From assembly GCA_030407315.1 (NCBI GenBank), contig JALQPE010001831.1, positions 28,130 through 92,129 of the forward strand: a stretch of 64,000 bases of DNA, written 5' to 3'. Positions 50,913-62,057 of this stretch are shown here, piece after piece. How positions within the stretch are numbered: the first letter of the stretch is position 1; each line of letters opens with the position of its first letter. The notes beneath the pieces are model-generated. The model ran no database searches. It saw nothing but the letters and a program-made list of their open reading frames with translations, and had not been told where the DNA came from. The stretch is from Asparagopsis taxiformis. Taxonomy: Eukaryota > Rhodophyta > Florideophyceae > Bonnemaisoniales > Bonnemaisoniaceae. A program made the position numbers and the translations under genes.

Positions 50913-51907
50913 ATGCCGCGCGGACGTCAGCTCAGTGATGCTGAGAAAGCAGCCATCTTGGCATATTACCATCATGGTATGAGCCATGTTGACATTTCCA
51001 AAGAAGTTGGAAGGTGTCGCAGCACTGTCCAAAAGTTTCTGGCACGCCCAAAAGTGACACAACAGAAGAGATGGGTGGCTAGGAATAAAAAGCTGACAGA
51101 AGCAGCTAAGCGAGCACTTATAAGGGAGGCGTGTAAGGGGAAAATGAGCGCAACAGAGCTGAAAAAACACTTCAATCTTAGTGTAAGTGTGAGGCGTGTA
51201 CAGCAGATACTGAGTTCTGTTTCATATTTGAGATATGAAAGCATGAAGAAGGGCTGTTTTATGCTTAAAAGGCATCGAGAAATGAGACTCACTTGGGCTA
51301 GGAATCATTTGGAAACAGGAACGGATTGGAGGCGTCACATCGTTACAGATGAAAAGAAGTTCAATCTGGATGGTCCTGACGGACTCGCATGCTACTGGCA
51401 CGATTTACGGAAGGAAAGGGAGATCTTTTCGAAACGACAGCAAGGTGGTAAATCATTGATGGTTTGGGGGGCTGTTGCTTACAATGATTTATCGAATCTA
51501 GACATACTAGATGGATCTGTAGACTCTGCACGCTATTGCCAGACGCTTCGTGAAACACTTCTTCCCTTTGCTCAAAAGCATTACCAAAATAATTGGTTGT
51601 TAGTGCAGGATGGTGCAAGTGTGCACAGGTCTAATGAGACGAAAAAGTGGCTGGCAGACAATGGAGTGTGTGCAATTGAGTGGCCTGCAAAAAGCCCTGA
51701 CCTCAACATTATTGAGAACGTTTGGGGAATGCTTGCAAGAAAGTTTATGCCAATTGCAGACAGTTTAGCGGACTTACGGAACTTTCCGACGCAGTGCTTG
51801 ACGCATGGAATGAAATTGATATTCCGACTGTCCACAGGCTGTACGAATCGATTCCCAAACGCCTGCTTAGTGTGGTAGGCAGCAAAGGAGGTCCGACGAA
51901 GTACTGA
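50913..51907 (+). pseudogene. Tc1/mariner-type DD34E transposase, frameshifted
   Basis: The natural start is the Met at 50913 (MPRGRQLSDAEK). Upstream in-frame codons are translated X repeats. An N-terminal helix-turn-helix (DISKEVGRCRSTVQKFL, about 25-41) is followed by the DDE catalytic core. That core has VTDEKKF (D146), LVQDGAS (D233) and SPDLNIIENVW (E268). The D233-E268 spacing is DD34E, typical of Tc1. Near 51775-51790 the frame is lost; the proper C-terminus (LSDAVLDAWNEIDIPTVHRL..., GGPTKY) continues in the next frame to 51907. AATAAA lies at about 51912. The 5' terminal repeat is missing, replaced by X. Confidence 0.85.
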
Positions 51908-52120
51908 CTTCAATAAACCAGTTCATTGAATCTAGCTGTATGTATAAAATTTCGCGCCGAAATTAATATTTCGCACCGTTATGGACACATACAGTCGAGC
52001 TGGAACGTTTGCGAACGGAACAAATCGCTGGAATGGAATTGTACGGTGAAAAGGAGTGGAACTGTGTGTACCGTGTGAAATGAATCGGGCTTGAGGGTGA
52101 GAACGGTCTAATATGGGGTG

Positions 52121-52148
52121 GTGTGACACTTAAATTTCGCACACTGTA
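52121..52148 (-). mobile_element. Tc1-type terminal inverted repeat (3' end) and TA target
   Basis: The minus strand reads TA then CAGTGTGCGAAATTTAAGTG, a typical Tc1/mariner terminus starting CAGT next to a TA dinucleotide. No matching 5' copy was found left of the transposase, consistent with truncation. Confidence 0.6.
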
Positions 52149-52461
52149 CAGCCGGCACGCGACAAGTGTTTATCGCGCAGGCTCGGCGGCGCGGCGCGCG
52201 TAATACTTAAGCAGCAAGCGCGCCGGCGGCCAGAATCTGGAAGTCAGCTATGTATAGGCAATCTAGCCTCGAATTACGCATGCGCAAGTGCAACGCAGCC
52301 GGCCTACGAGAGGCAAACATACTGCTCCGCTGCGAGAAGGCAAGTTTTTGACGGAGCGTCACCCAAAGGCACGTCAATTCTTCAGCCTAGTCGTCGCTTT
52401 CGTTCAGGCGCGTCAATTCCGCTGCCTACTCGTCGCTTTCATTCAGTACCCGTATCCACTT
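52149..52461. other. Left flank of the solo LTR
   Basis: About 310 bp. Short direct repeats occur (GCGCGTCAATTC, CGTCGCTTTC in two or three variants). Sequence continues across the solo LTR to 53125, so it probably belongs to the same element as the gag-like remnant. Confidence 0.35.
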
Positions 52462-53119
52462 TGTAGTAGGTAGAAAATCCGCAAAGCGGCAAAACCACCC
52501 TACAGGTGTCCCGAGCCTCGGTAGTGTGGTAGAGCAAGCGAATCTTGCGTCAACCGCCAATAGCGAGTATACCCCGAAAGGTCTGCCGGTAATACCGGGT
52601 GAAGGTTGGGGGTGCTCACGCACGAAGTGCGTATTGATGGAGCGAAAGACGTAACCCGTCGAGCTGTATAGCTAAAGCTAATTCGTCCTGGAAGGATGGA
52701 ATAGAGCAATGCAAACACTGTTCAGTGGAGTCGTAAATTCCACGTGAGTTTACGTTACCTCTAAAGGTTAAGCACTCTGGCTAATCCAGAGGCATTTTAT
52801 ACTAAACTAAGTTACTGTAAACAGTTAGGGTAGGTAGACAGTTAGGAACAAATATCCTTATGTGCACCAATCAGATCCCTGATTATGGCGACCGCGGGAG
52901 CCCGCGAGATCACCGACTGTTAGTGTTACAGTGTAAAGTTAGCTGAGTCAGCTTAGTTAAAATTTGCCCCTTGTGGGGTCTTTAGTTGTCCCAATGGGTC
53001 CCTCTCCCTCACTGGTCTGAGGTACAGCGAGGCTGTTTCCATTGGTTATTCCCGAACCGGGGTCGTCCAATACGATGTCGACACGACCCCACCAGGGCAG
53101 ACTACTCCGTGGTATGACA
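52462..53119 (-). mobile_element. Solo LTR with 5-bp target duplication
   Basis: On the minus strand it runs TGTCATACC...CTACTACA, with a TATAAAA in the middle. It is homologous in reverse orientation to the LTR at 55402-56087: shared blocks include AACGTAAACTCA, CAGCTCGACGG and GAGGCTCGGGACACCTGT. It is flanked on both sides by CACTT (52457-52461 and 53120-53124), the expected 5-bp duplication. No internal region accompanies it, so it arose by LTR-LTR recombination. Confidence 0.9.
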
Positions 53120-53138
53120 CACTTGCTCCCCTAGCAAT

Positions 53139-55282
53139 ATGAACCCGCCCCCTGGGAACGACAAGAACACCACATACATTGCGAGATCCGGCCGCAAGCG
53201 GATCTACCCTAACCTCAGCTCGGGAACTGCGATTGTTCGTCAGCGTCCTTACCTTCCTGACAGCTCTCTCCCGCCCACCATGGCACAGCCCAGCTAGCAG
53301 CTAACTCCTAACTCCTCTCCGACCCCGACAAGCCGTTACAATGAGCTTGGTACCCTTGAAATAGGTCAAATCCTATCACTTGAAAACAAAGATCTGAAAC
53401 AAATATACAATGATGCGCCACCGGCAGTCAAGCGGCGTTTCCAGCTCAAAGCCTCAGCGCCGCTGGAGACTGTCCTGGAAATGCGTGACGCGGTACGCTC
53501 AGCTTCCACTGATACCGAGCAGTGCAATGAATTGTCGCCGAACGAATCTTTCGAAACGCTCATGAATATGCCTCCCCCAGAGCTTGAACAAATTGCAAAG
53601 TGAAAGCCAGGCGACTTACAGCACCTCCTGGTCTTGGGGATGAAAGCCAGCAATCATCTCCCTGATCTGCGTGATATGGCAGTCGAAAGCGCCGCCATGA
53701 GAAATCTGGCTACAGTGATCTAGTTGAAGTACAATACCGTCAATGATCTTCTTGAATTAGAGGAGGAGGAGAAAACCAGAGACTGAGACTCGAGATAGAT
53801 GCTCTGCGAAAGAATACACCATCCATAATCCCTACAGCCGATCCCCCATCCAGCATAGCCCTATCCTCGTCAGCAACTCCGCGACGCATATTGGCGGAGT
53901 ACCGATCTCCACTCCCCCATCCACACCAATGGAGAGTTTGGAATTTCAGTGGGGGCGGAGAAGGGTCGTGCGTCTTCCGTCCCAACTCCCCTCCTACCCA
54001 ACACACGGCACCTCAAAAAATCTGCTAGCAATACCAGAAATAATTGGCCCATCCATCCTCTACAACATTATCAAGCAAGGACTGACGGTAGAGACTTATG
54101 TACGCACACGCCCATACTGGCAGAGTGCAAACCATCCAGAACAAATCGAACTGGAAGCGTTGACGATAGCGCGCGTCATTCAAATCACACTCTTGCAGTA
54201 CGCATCTCCGACTACTGGGCTCTTTTCCTGTCCCTGGATGGAGGTAGCCCTCCGAAATATGTACACTGTACTCAAAGTGGAGGAAACGCATGCCCGGAAT
54301 CCTCAGTACACCAGAGCGACGATCTAGGAAGGATGCAAGCCATCTCTAGAGACACAAAGATACGAAGGTATGGTGGTACCGCTACTGGAGAACAGCAGGA
54401 TACAGTACCTAGCAGCCGAAATGCGGATCAACGCTGCAATGAATCGCATGAATCCTCCGGCGAGGACCTCCAGTTACGCCCAGGCCCACCACCAGCGACG
54501 CAGTCTCCATCAGCGGTTCGCGCCAGAAAAGACAAAAGACAGCAAAGACAATTTTCCCTTTCCATAGTTCCCAGCGAAAAACCCTTGGCTCGTACCTTCC
54601 CCTTCCATCTATCCCTCAAATCTGACCCGACCTCCCCCACTTGCCATACCTTCACGGCGCTCGGTTTTCTATATTCTGGAAACGGTGCAGCGACGCCCGT
54701 TTCGCTGCCCCATCTTACCGCAGCCTCTAAGCGAGCTGCAAGCCCGGTGTCGGCGCGACTCACAAATTTGCGCATGGAGATAGAGGGAGAGGCGTTCAAC
54801 TCTGTCAATGCGATGCCAACTAGCTCAGCGGTCCCATTGACGATACCGCCCGAAAACAGTGAACCAATCTCTACGCTAGAATCATGGGAGATCATCGCGG
54901 CTATCGCATGCGACACCCGAGGATACTTCATGCCACTCGACGCTCGACGGGTAGACCTGCCGAGCGAGCAAAACATTTCTGGGGTAGCTTGGATAAATCT
55001 CATACTGCACCAATTCCGAGACATGGTACTCGACCGATCCCTAGAATATCTCACCGAACCAATGATCCAAGCCGCATTATCATCGCCCGAATATCCCAAA
55101 CATCGGGTACATGCAGTGACTGGCCACTACCCGCTCATCATGGACACAGCCTATGCGCAGGTGTGGTAGTTTGGTCTGATACTGTCACTGAAACTCCAGA
55201 ATATAAGTGGCTCGCGGAACGGATTACAATTACTTCTTTAGCGGTCAAGAAGGATGCTGACAGAGACAGAATGATAAGCTAG
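53139..55282 (+). pseudogene. Decayed gag-like gene of an unidentified retroelement
   Basis: The start (MNPPPGNDKNTTYIARSGRK) lies 15 bp past the solo LTR. The frame continues through at least five in-frame stops (TAG, TGA) with sensible, charged, helical sequence (LETVLEMRDAVRSASTDTEQ). It then shifts frame near 53775 and again near 53930. A good stretch at 53996-54328 reads IPEIIGPSILYNIIKQG...YVRTRPYW. Another at 54870-55260 reads SWEIIAAIACDTRGYF... and VTETPEYKWLAERI. No zinc knuckle, protease or reverse transcriptase was seen. The gag assignment rests on position and composition only. Confidence 0.45.
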
Positions 55283-55401
55283 GCACGTTTCCAGAATAGC
55301 TTCATGCCCGACCCGCCGTACACATCTCTCCCATCATCCGATCTATTTAACAACGTGCAGCTGCCATAGGGCTGTCACCTATCTGGTTTCTACTTTGATA
55401 T

Positions 55402-56087
55402 TGTCATACCGCCTGGCGGTCCTCTCAACCAGAGCCGTGTCGCTTCCCTATTGGGTGCCCACTTAAGGGATGTGCCAATCAAAAGGCACCAGCCAACTGG
55501 GCGTGTTTCCTGTAATTGGGACTAGCGCAAGGCTGTAAACACCCTATTCGGGCCTATCGGCCTCGGCCAAGACCCCACAAGGGACAAATTTCTAACTTAA
55601 GCTAACCAGCTGTACATTACAATGTAAGCCTAACTGGCAATAACCCCACGGGTAGGCGAGTGCCGCTAACTGGGCTCTGGTTGGTCAATAACTGGATATT
55701 TATTCCTAACCACTAACCCTAGCTTACAGTAGACTTAGTATAAATATGCCACTGGAATAGCCAGTAGGCACGGTTTCTAGAGTAACGTAAACTCAAGTGG
55801 AATTACAACCCCCTGGAACAGTGTTCGCATACCTATTGTTCAACCCCTCTCCGAGAAAACCTTAGGGCTAGCCAACAGCTCGACGGATTACGTCACTTTG
55901 CTCCATTAATACGCACCTTGCGTGAGCGCTATATTCGCACAATCCCCTCCGGGTAGCGATACCTTCTCTCATACGAGATTACCGGCTGGGTACGTTATAA
56001 GGTTCAATTTCTCTACCATCTCCTATACCGAGGCTCGGGACACCTGTCGGGTGGTTTGCCGCTCTAGCGGATTTTCTACCTGCTACA
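55402..56087 (+). mobile_element. 5' LTR of a Ty3/Gypsy-like element
   Basis: 686 bp from TGTCATACC to TGCTACA, with TATAAAT at 55739-55745. Its homologue is the solo LTR at 52462-53119. A primer-binding-site-like TGGTCTCTCGACC begins at 56089 and gag starts at 56166. The preceding bases GATAT predict the 3' target duplication. Confidence 0.8.
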
Positions 56088-56165
56088 TTGGTCTCTCGAC
56101 CTAGAACCTAGTACCCTCTGGTAACTCTCCTTGGGAGAACTTCCCCTTTTCACATCATCTCCACG

Positions 56166-58029
56166 ATGCCTCGTAACCCTACAGCGGGACCCTCTAGTGA
56201 GGACATAGCGCCTGCCAGCGACTTATCCTATTCGGATCTGATCGCCGAAGAAGGCGTGGTGATCAACACCCTACAAGATCGGGCTGACCGAATCTTCAAC
56301 GAACGGTTGGAAGAGTTCAAGGCTGAATTCAGCACAATCGTCGAGAAGACTGTTCAAGACCGCAGGGCGGAGATCGTAGATCCCACGGTCGAAACCGTAA
56401 TGGAACTGGTCGAGCCAAAATTGCTGGCCGCCAGCCGAGAAGCCACCCAAGATCGGGACGCCGAGTTCCTAAGCGGAAACCTGGATGCAGGTAAAAGCCG
56501 AATTCGCTAAACGCGTATCCCGTTTGGAAACTCGTCTGGAGGAGCTTTCGATTCACGGCTCTAATGCCAGTCCGTTAGGACAACAGGAGTTACCTTCGCG
56601 CCGCATCCGATCGGCCAACTTCCCCGACCCTACACCCGGTAGGGAGGAAGAAGAAGAAGATCCCCGATTGGATCAAGTCGCAGAAGCGACCCGACACCTG
56701 TCGGACCGTGTCGACGCCCTCGCTGAGTCGCTATCCCAGACAGGGAACATCTCTCGCACGAGAAAACACTCCCGTGCCACCGGAATCGAACCGGAAAATC
56801 CCTCGTGGGACGATGAGGAAGGACCTCTTGAAGAAGGATTAGTGCCATTAAAGGCTCGCGAACCCGCGTTCGACCAGATGGTCTCCTATCGGTACTACCG
56901 ACTCAAGAATAAGTCCTTAACGACCGACTCCCCAATGGGGAAACCAAGAAGCTTATACTAGCTAACGGAGAAGATCCGTAATTTTAATGTGTCACTAACG
57001 CCGTTCGATGGTACGGAACCTATCGACATCCTCCGGTTTCTCGCGGAATTCCAAGATGCATGTGATTCATGCGGAGTCTCGGAGGGAGAAGCTACCAAGT
57101 TACTCAAGTATTTCCTAGAAGGAGAACCTCAACGGTTTATCGCCGCTGAGGCGCGAAAGCGCAAGCTTCTCAACCAGCTGCATCAGCAGATCACTTGGTC
57201 TCAAGCCGTTAACGCCCTTCTGGCTCGCTACGCGACGGACAAATTGTCACTGCGTCGTATGCGTCCGCTAGGACATTCAATTTCCTAGCGGACGCATACG
57301 ACGCAGTGACGCGTATTCGGCAAGGCCCGGAGGAGGATGAAGCTGCATACGCAGACAGACTGTAGGAAGCTGCTCTCCTGTGTGCGAACGTCTTCTCGGA
57401 AAGAGACTTGGTAAATTATTTCCTCAAGGGCCTACGCCCAGAGGTTAAGCACACCGTCAAGGTTACAATCGGCCGCTCCGGCAGAGAAGATTTTCTCGCT
57501 GTCCGTAACCTTGCTCAAGGACTCGGGGACTCTTTACGAGCTTCGCTACCCGCAAAGCCGAAGGCTTACCCTACCCGGAAATGGCCGAACGCAAACGCAA
57601 GGCGATGCTCGCCACCCTACCCGGGGAGCCGCCCGCGATACCGCGGACCCCACCGCCGACCTTACCTATCCCTCCTGGGAACTCAACGGGCGCTCCAATG
57701 CAGGCCCCTACCCTAACGGGAGAACATCTTAAACTAGCTGAGAGTATGATCCCTGAAGGGGCTGTTACTTGGAGATGCTCTGGCTGTCGCCAACCGGGGC
57801 ACGTGTTATACACTTGCCCTTACTTACCACCCTCTGTGGGAACTTACTTCGCCTTTGCGAATTACGCTTACCAGCAAGAACCGGAACAGGTTATGCGCCG
57901 CCAAAAGCGCCAGTCCGACCGGTTCAACTGGAAAAGGGATTACCCTAAAGCCGTTCTCCAGCGGTCAAACCCTCCAACCGCATGGTTGCGTTCGCCGTTG
58001 ACGAAAATCATCCCAAATCGGGCCCTCTG
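56166..58029 (+). pseudogene. Ty3/Gypsy gag with zinc knuckle, frameshifted
   Basis: The start MPRNPTAGPSSED is followed by an acidic coiled N-terminal part. The frame then shifts near 56490 and again near 56950. The capsid-like core reads LTPFDGTEPIDILRFLAEF at 56992-57050. It continues in another frame after 57273 (FNFLADAYDAVTRIRQGPEE, NYFLKGLRPEVK). An in-frame TAG lies near 57362 and another shift near 57560. A CCHC zinc knuckle (CSGCRQPGHVLYTC, C-x2-C-x4-H-x4-C) lies at about 57776-57817. The protein would package element RNA; it is clearly non-functional now. Confidence 0.8.
57247..57309. repeat. Inverted duplication inside gag (26-bp arms, 11-bp loop)
   Basis: 57247-57272 is the exact reverse complement of 57284-57309, with ACATTCAATTT between. 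The right arm encodes the expected gag residues (LADAYDAV). The left arm is a foreign reversed copy that breaks the frame. This is the signature of a local template switch. Confidence 0.85.
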
Positions 58030-58129
58030 AGGCGAGACGTTTAGAACGTAACGGATCTTCCGTAACGGCTCAAGACGTTGCAGACGCCTTAGAAACCTCC
58101 AACGACTCCGACAAGTCATCGGAAAACTA

Positions 58130-59164
58130 ATGACGGGGAGTGAGGTGTCGCACCCCCGTGAGGAGGTGGAGCGATTACGCTACTCGGTGGACATTTCACC
58201 ACAACCACCTCCGCAGGAAGAGGCTGCAACTCCCTCTAGGGACCAAAGTGTTCTCCAGACACCAGCCCCTTCGGGTTCCCCCACAGGGACTCGAACCTCA
58301 AGGCCGAAAGCCTCATGCCTGCTTAAGGCCGCCCATTACGTAGTAATGGGTTCCATCGGACTCGATCCGTCAGTTCTCACGCCCATGCGTATGGTGATGG
58401 ACACCGGGTCCGGACCATCGGTCATCCATGAAAGGAGCTTACCCAACAACTGGGAACAATTTCATGTCCCGACGGGAAAAGTTCCACAACTGGCCGATTC
58501 CAACGGCAATCCTCTTCGGATAAAAGGCAAGATTGTACTGTCATTACAGTTAGGCCACAAGTCCTTTGAGGAAGAATTCTTCGTCGCGCCTAAGTTGGCC
58601 GTACCCCTCATCTTGGGAACTGGGGCAATGAATACCCACGTAGACACAATTAGGTGCCGGGCCCAACGAATTGATATTCACGACGGCGGGTCGATAGCTA
58701 TCCTAGTGATGTCGCCTACGCGTAAAACATCCCCCACCGTTTCGTGCTACGTGGATGCCTCGCGACCCTCTAATGGGATTAACTTAGACCGCCAGCCACA
58801 TGGCATTCGGTTGTCACAAAGTGTGAATATTCCTCCGCGGAGTCAAGTGACAACTACTGTTGTATGCGCCGGTGGCGGCTTGAGTATACTCTCACCGAGA
58901 GATCGGATCCTTCAACGACATCGAGTCTCTATCCCGAATGGGGTTGCGGGGGTCATCCCGCGACAGGAATTCCTGACTATCTTAACTAACTTCGGTACAT
59001 CCGACAAGTACCTCCCTAAAGGGACAATCCTTGGCTATGCCCTTCGGGCACCTGAGCGGCCGATGCGCCCCATGGCTCTTAGCCGTTCCACTTCCTCCCA
59101 AGAGGCCCTCGCTGTGGCGACCACTCTCCATCAGGAACCGAGGCCGATGCCGCTCAACCATTAA
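58130..59164 (+). pseudogene. Ty3/Gypsy retropepsin-type protease region
   Basis: A 344-residue open stretch. After a Pro-rich spacer, MDTGSGPSV with D91 is the aspartic-protease active site; LILGTGAMN near residue 160 is the second conserved glycine-rich strand. The downstream half (GVIPRQEFLTILTN, YLPKGTILGYAL) resembles the linker before reverse transcriptase in Gypsy polyproteins. It is separated from gag and RT by frameshifts, so it is part of a decayed pol rather than a separate gene. Confidence 0.8.
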
Positions 59165-59229
59165 GCTGGAAACAAGAAGTCTCTCTAGACCACCTCGTTC
59201 AAACCCTGTTACGGGAACGCATCCTTAAC

Positions 59230-59481
59230 ATGCTGGCTCGCCATGAGGCCATGTGGGATGGATCTCTGGGAAATATCCGTGCCACGGAACACCGAATCGA
59301 CATCGTCGAAGGGAGCAAGCCTAGACGGCAACAACCCTATCGGATGGGACCTGCTCGTCGAGAGATTGCCCGGAAGGAAATCAGGAAATCACCAGCATGC
59401 TGGAAAAAGGAGTGATCGAATCATCGACCTCCGAGTGGGCTAGCCCAGTGGTACTGGTCCCGAAAAAGGATGGAAAACTAC
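59230..59481 (+). pseudogene. N-terminus of Ty3/Gypsy reverse transcriptase, cut by E4
   Basis: TEHRIDIVEGSKPRRQQPYR in one frame and LEKGVIESSTSEWASPVVLV followed by PKKDG in the next are the hallmark opening of Gypsy reverse transcriptase. The sequence ends precisely at 59481, where CACTACTGTG of E4 begins. The catalytic domain should resume beyond E4, outside the window. Confidence 0.88.
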
Positions 59482-60660
59482 CACTACTGTGTCTAAAATC
59501 GGGCCTGGGGCAGTACTGTACGGCAGTAAAATTTAGTACTGTAAAATATAAAATTAATGCCCTACTTACCGGCAGTACAGTGCACTGCCCGGAGGCAGTG
59601 GCCATGTGCTGCCGACGGCAGTAGAAAGTACTGCCTGGATGTATGACGTGAGGCAGTGGTGGGAGGCAGTGATAGTTGCTGGATTTAGATGGCTTTGCAG
59701 TGATTTGTGCTACATGGCCTGTAAAATAAAGTAGTATATTGTGCTGACTTGGGCAGCACGGGGAGGGAGTAAAATATGCTGTCCAGGATATGGCCCACGG
59801 CAGTAATATTTGGTGGCGTGGGATGCACCGTGTGGCAGTAGAATGCTAGTGTTTCCGGCAGCGTGCTGTGCTGGCTGCGGGCCCGAATGACGGCAGCACA
59901 TTTTGCTATATTTAGGTAGTGCCCGATGTACTGTATGATACTGCCTGCAGGTCACGGCAGAGGCAGAGAAATGTACTGTATTCTATTATTGGACAAAGCA
60001 GTAATTTCTGCTGCTGTGTGGTGCTGCTTTTTTTTGTACTTACAGGTAGTGACAAGTCTATGTTCTGGCAGTAGAGTAATGCAGTGGAATATGATGACAG
60101 CAGACATGCTTCGAGGCTGTGTGTTCTACTGCCTGTGGAAGCGAGTGGGGACAGTAAATTATGATGTCTGACGAAATGTGTGAAAGCAATGAAATGAGGT
60201 GCTGATAGTCTCTGGGAAAAGCTGCCTGATAGTACTGCTTTATGATACGAAAAGTGCTACCGTACCGTGCTACTTGCCGTGGTGGAAAGTGCTGCCGTGC
60301 CCTACTACTTGCGTATGTGTAAATCACTGCCACGCTGTACTGCTCCAGGATATGTGAATTGCTGCCCCACAGCACCACAAAAAGTAGTAGATTTTGATGT
60401 ATTATAGAGCTGTCCAGATCAGCGTAAAGTACTGTCTGATAGTGTTGTACTCGACAGGGGCATAGGACAGTACCAGTTACTGCCTGTGGCAGTGCAGTGT
60501 ACTACCTGGAAGTGCTACCTGTGGCAGTACATTTCACTACCTGGAACTAGTGCTTGAGACAGTACAATTTACTGCCGGGAAGTCTATACTGAACCAGTAA
60601 ATTGTAGTGCCTGGCGGTACTGACTCGGACAGAACGGGAAGTAGTAGAATATGATGCCTA
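59482..60660 (+). repeat. E4 5' subterminal palindrome array
   Basis: The same CTGCC/GGCAG palindrome array as in E3 (47400-48577), inverted. A GTAAAATTTAGTACTG motif is densest near the terminus. Confidence 0.8.
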
Positions 60661-62057
60661 GGGTAATACTTTCTAGTGCCTACAATTGATGCTCAGGACG
60701 ATAGAATGAGGTGGAAATGCCATTCCAGCCGCATGTTCAGGCATCTGGCTACGAAATGTCGGGCAGAATGGAGTATCTCTCTCGGTGGTCTTCATAGAAG
60801 TGTATAGGGATAACCAAGTGTGATCTAAAAGGATGTCAGAATTTTTATGTAGCAAGGACAACGATGCCTGAAGGATTGTTTCAGTTCTATCATTAGACTA
60901 GACTACTCATAAAATCGAACTATCGTATCTAAAATCTTACTATCTCTACAACCAGGACTATTGTGCAAGCAAATCGAGTTCCTTGCTGTTTCAAAACTAC
61001 ATGTGATGTTCAGACAGGAGGAAATAAACACCATTACAGATGATTTGCAACAGGTTAGCAATCGGATATAGAAAAGTATTGTAAAGGATGAGAAGAACAT
61101 GAGTATGAATGGAATGAACAAACTTACCATCATTGAACTATTTTTGCGTGCAAAGGTATTGGTTGTAGGTTGGAATGACGAAAGCTTGCAAGCTTTCGTC
61201 ATTCCACCTACAACCAATACCTATGCCAGAAACATTTGCAATCAATAGACTAGAATAGGATCAGCGAAGAACGATATTTATGGTTAGTGCACTATCTTTC
61301 ATGGAAAGCATGTGGAAAGAAATGAGAGAGGGGAAAGATACCTACTCGACAACGTACCAGCCTTACCTGTCATCTTCATGATAACCGGATGATGAAATGG
61401 TCCTATACGTCGCGCATCAACAGCCTTAAATAGACAGCTCATCCACTCATAATGACCTCGTCGTAACTGGAAGGCAGATGATTTGGCAGACGATGATGTG
61501 GCAGATGATTTGGCAGCGGATGATCTGTCAAATTTTCTGGACGTGATAAATTAGCAGAAATAGAAATCATGCCCCTACGCAATGTCAAACCAACCTAAAA
61601 GTCTTGGTATTGATGTTTAGCTGCATACTGAAGGAGAAACATCGAATAAATGCTGTAAATTAGAGTAGTAGACAATCCGAAAGAGAATTGCAACCGTGTT
61701 CTCATCTATATATAGTTTATTACCATAAAAGATTACTATTGAGGCCTATTATACCATGTACTGAAGCTAAATTGTAAATGATTCGTGTATTTCATTCAGA
61801 AAAGGAAGCAGGAATCGTTGGAGGCATGAAAGCTCGCTGAAGAACCCAACATGGGAAATCAAGTCACCTGTTCCTTGAGTTAGGTAGGACACTAGTCAGT
61901 GTGAAGTTTTCGATAAGATGTAACGGTAAGAAAATATAGGTACCATAAACTATTACAGTGGCCTGGTTAAAAAGAGACGATACCATCTTATTAGTTGCCT
62001 ACTAGTTGACACTAATCCACAATTTGTGCAAGGTTCTCTCGAATCCAAAGAGAAGAG
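60661..62057. promoter_or_regulatory. E4 leader with hairpin
   Basis: The inverted counterpart of the E3 leader. The hairpin 61154-61222 has lost one base in one arm relative to E3. TTAAATAG near 61425-61432 and the splice-like signals are retained on the minus strand. Confidence 0.5.
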
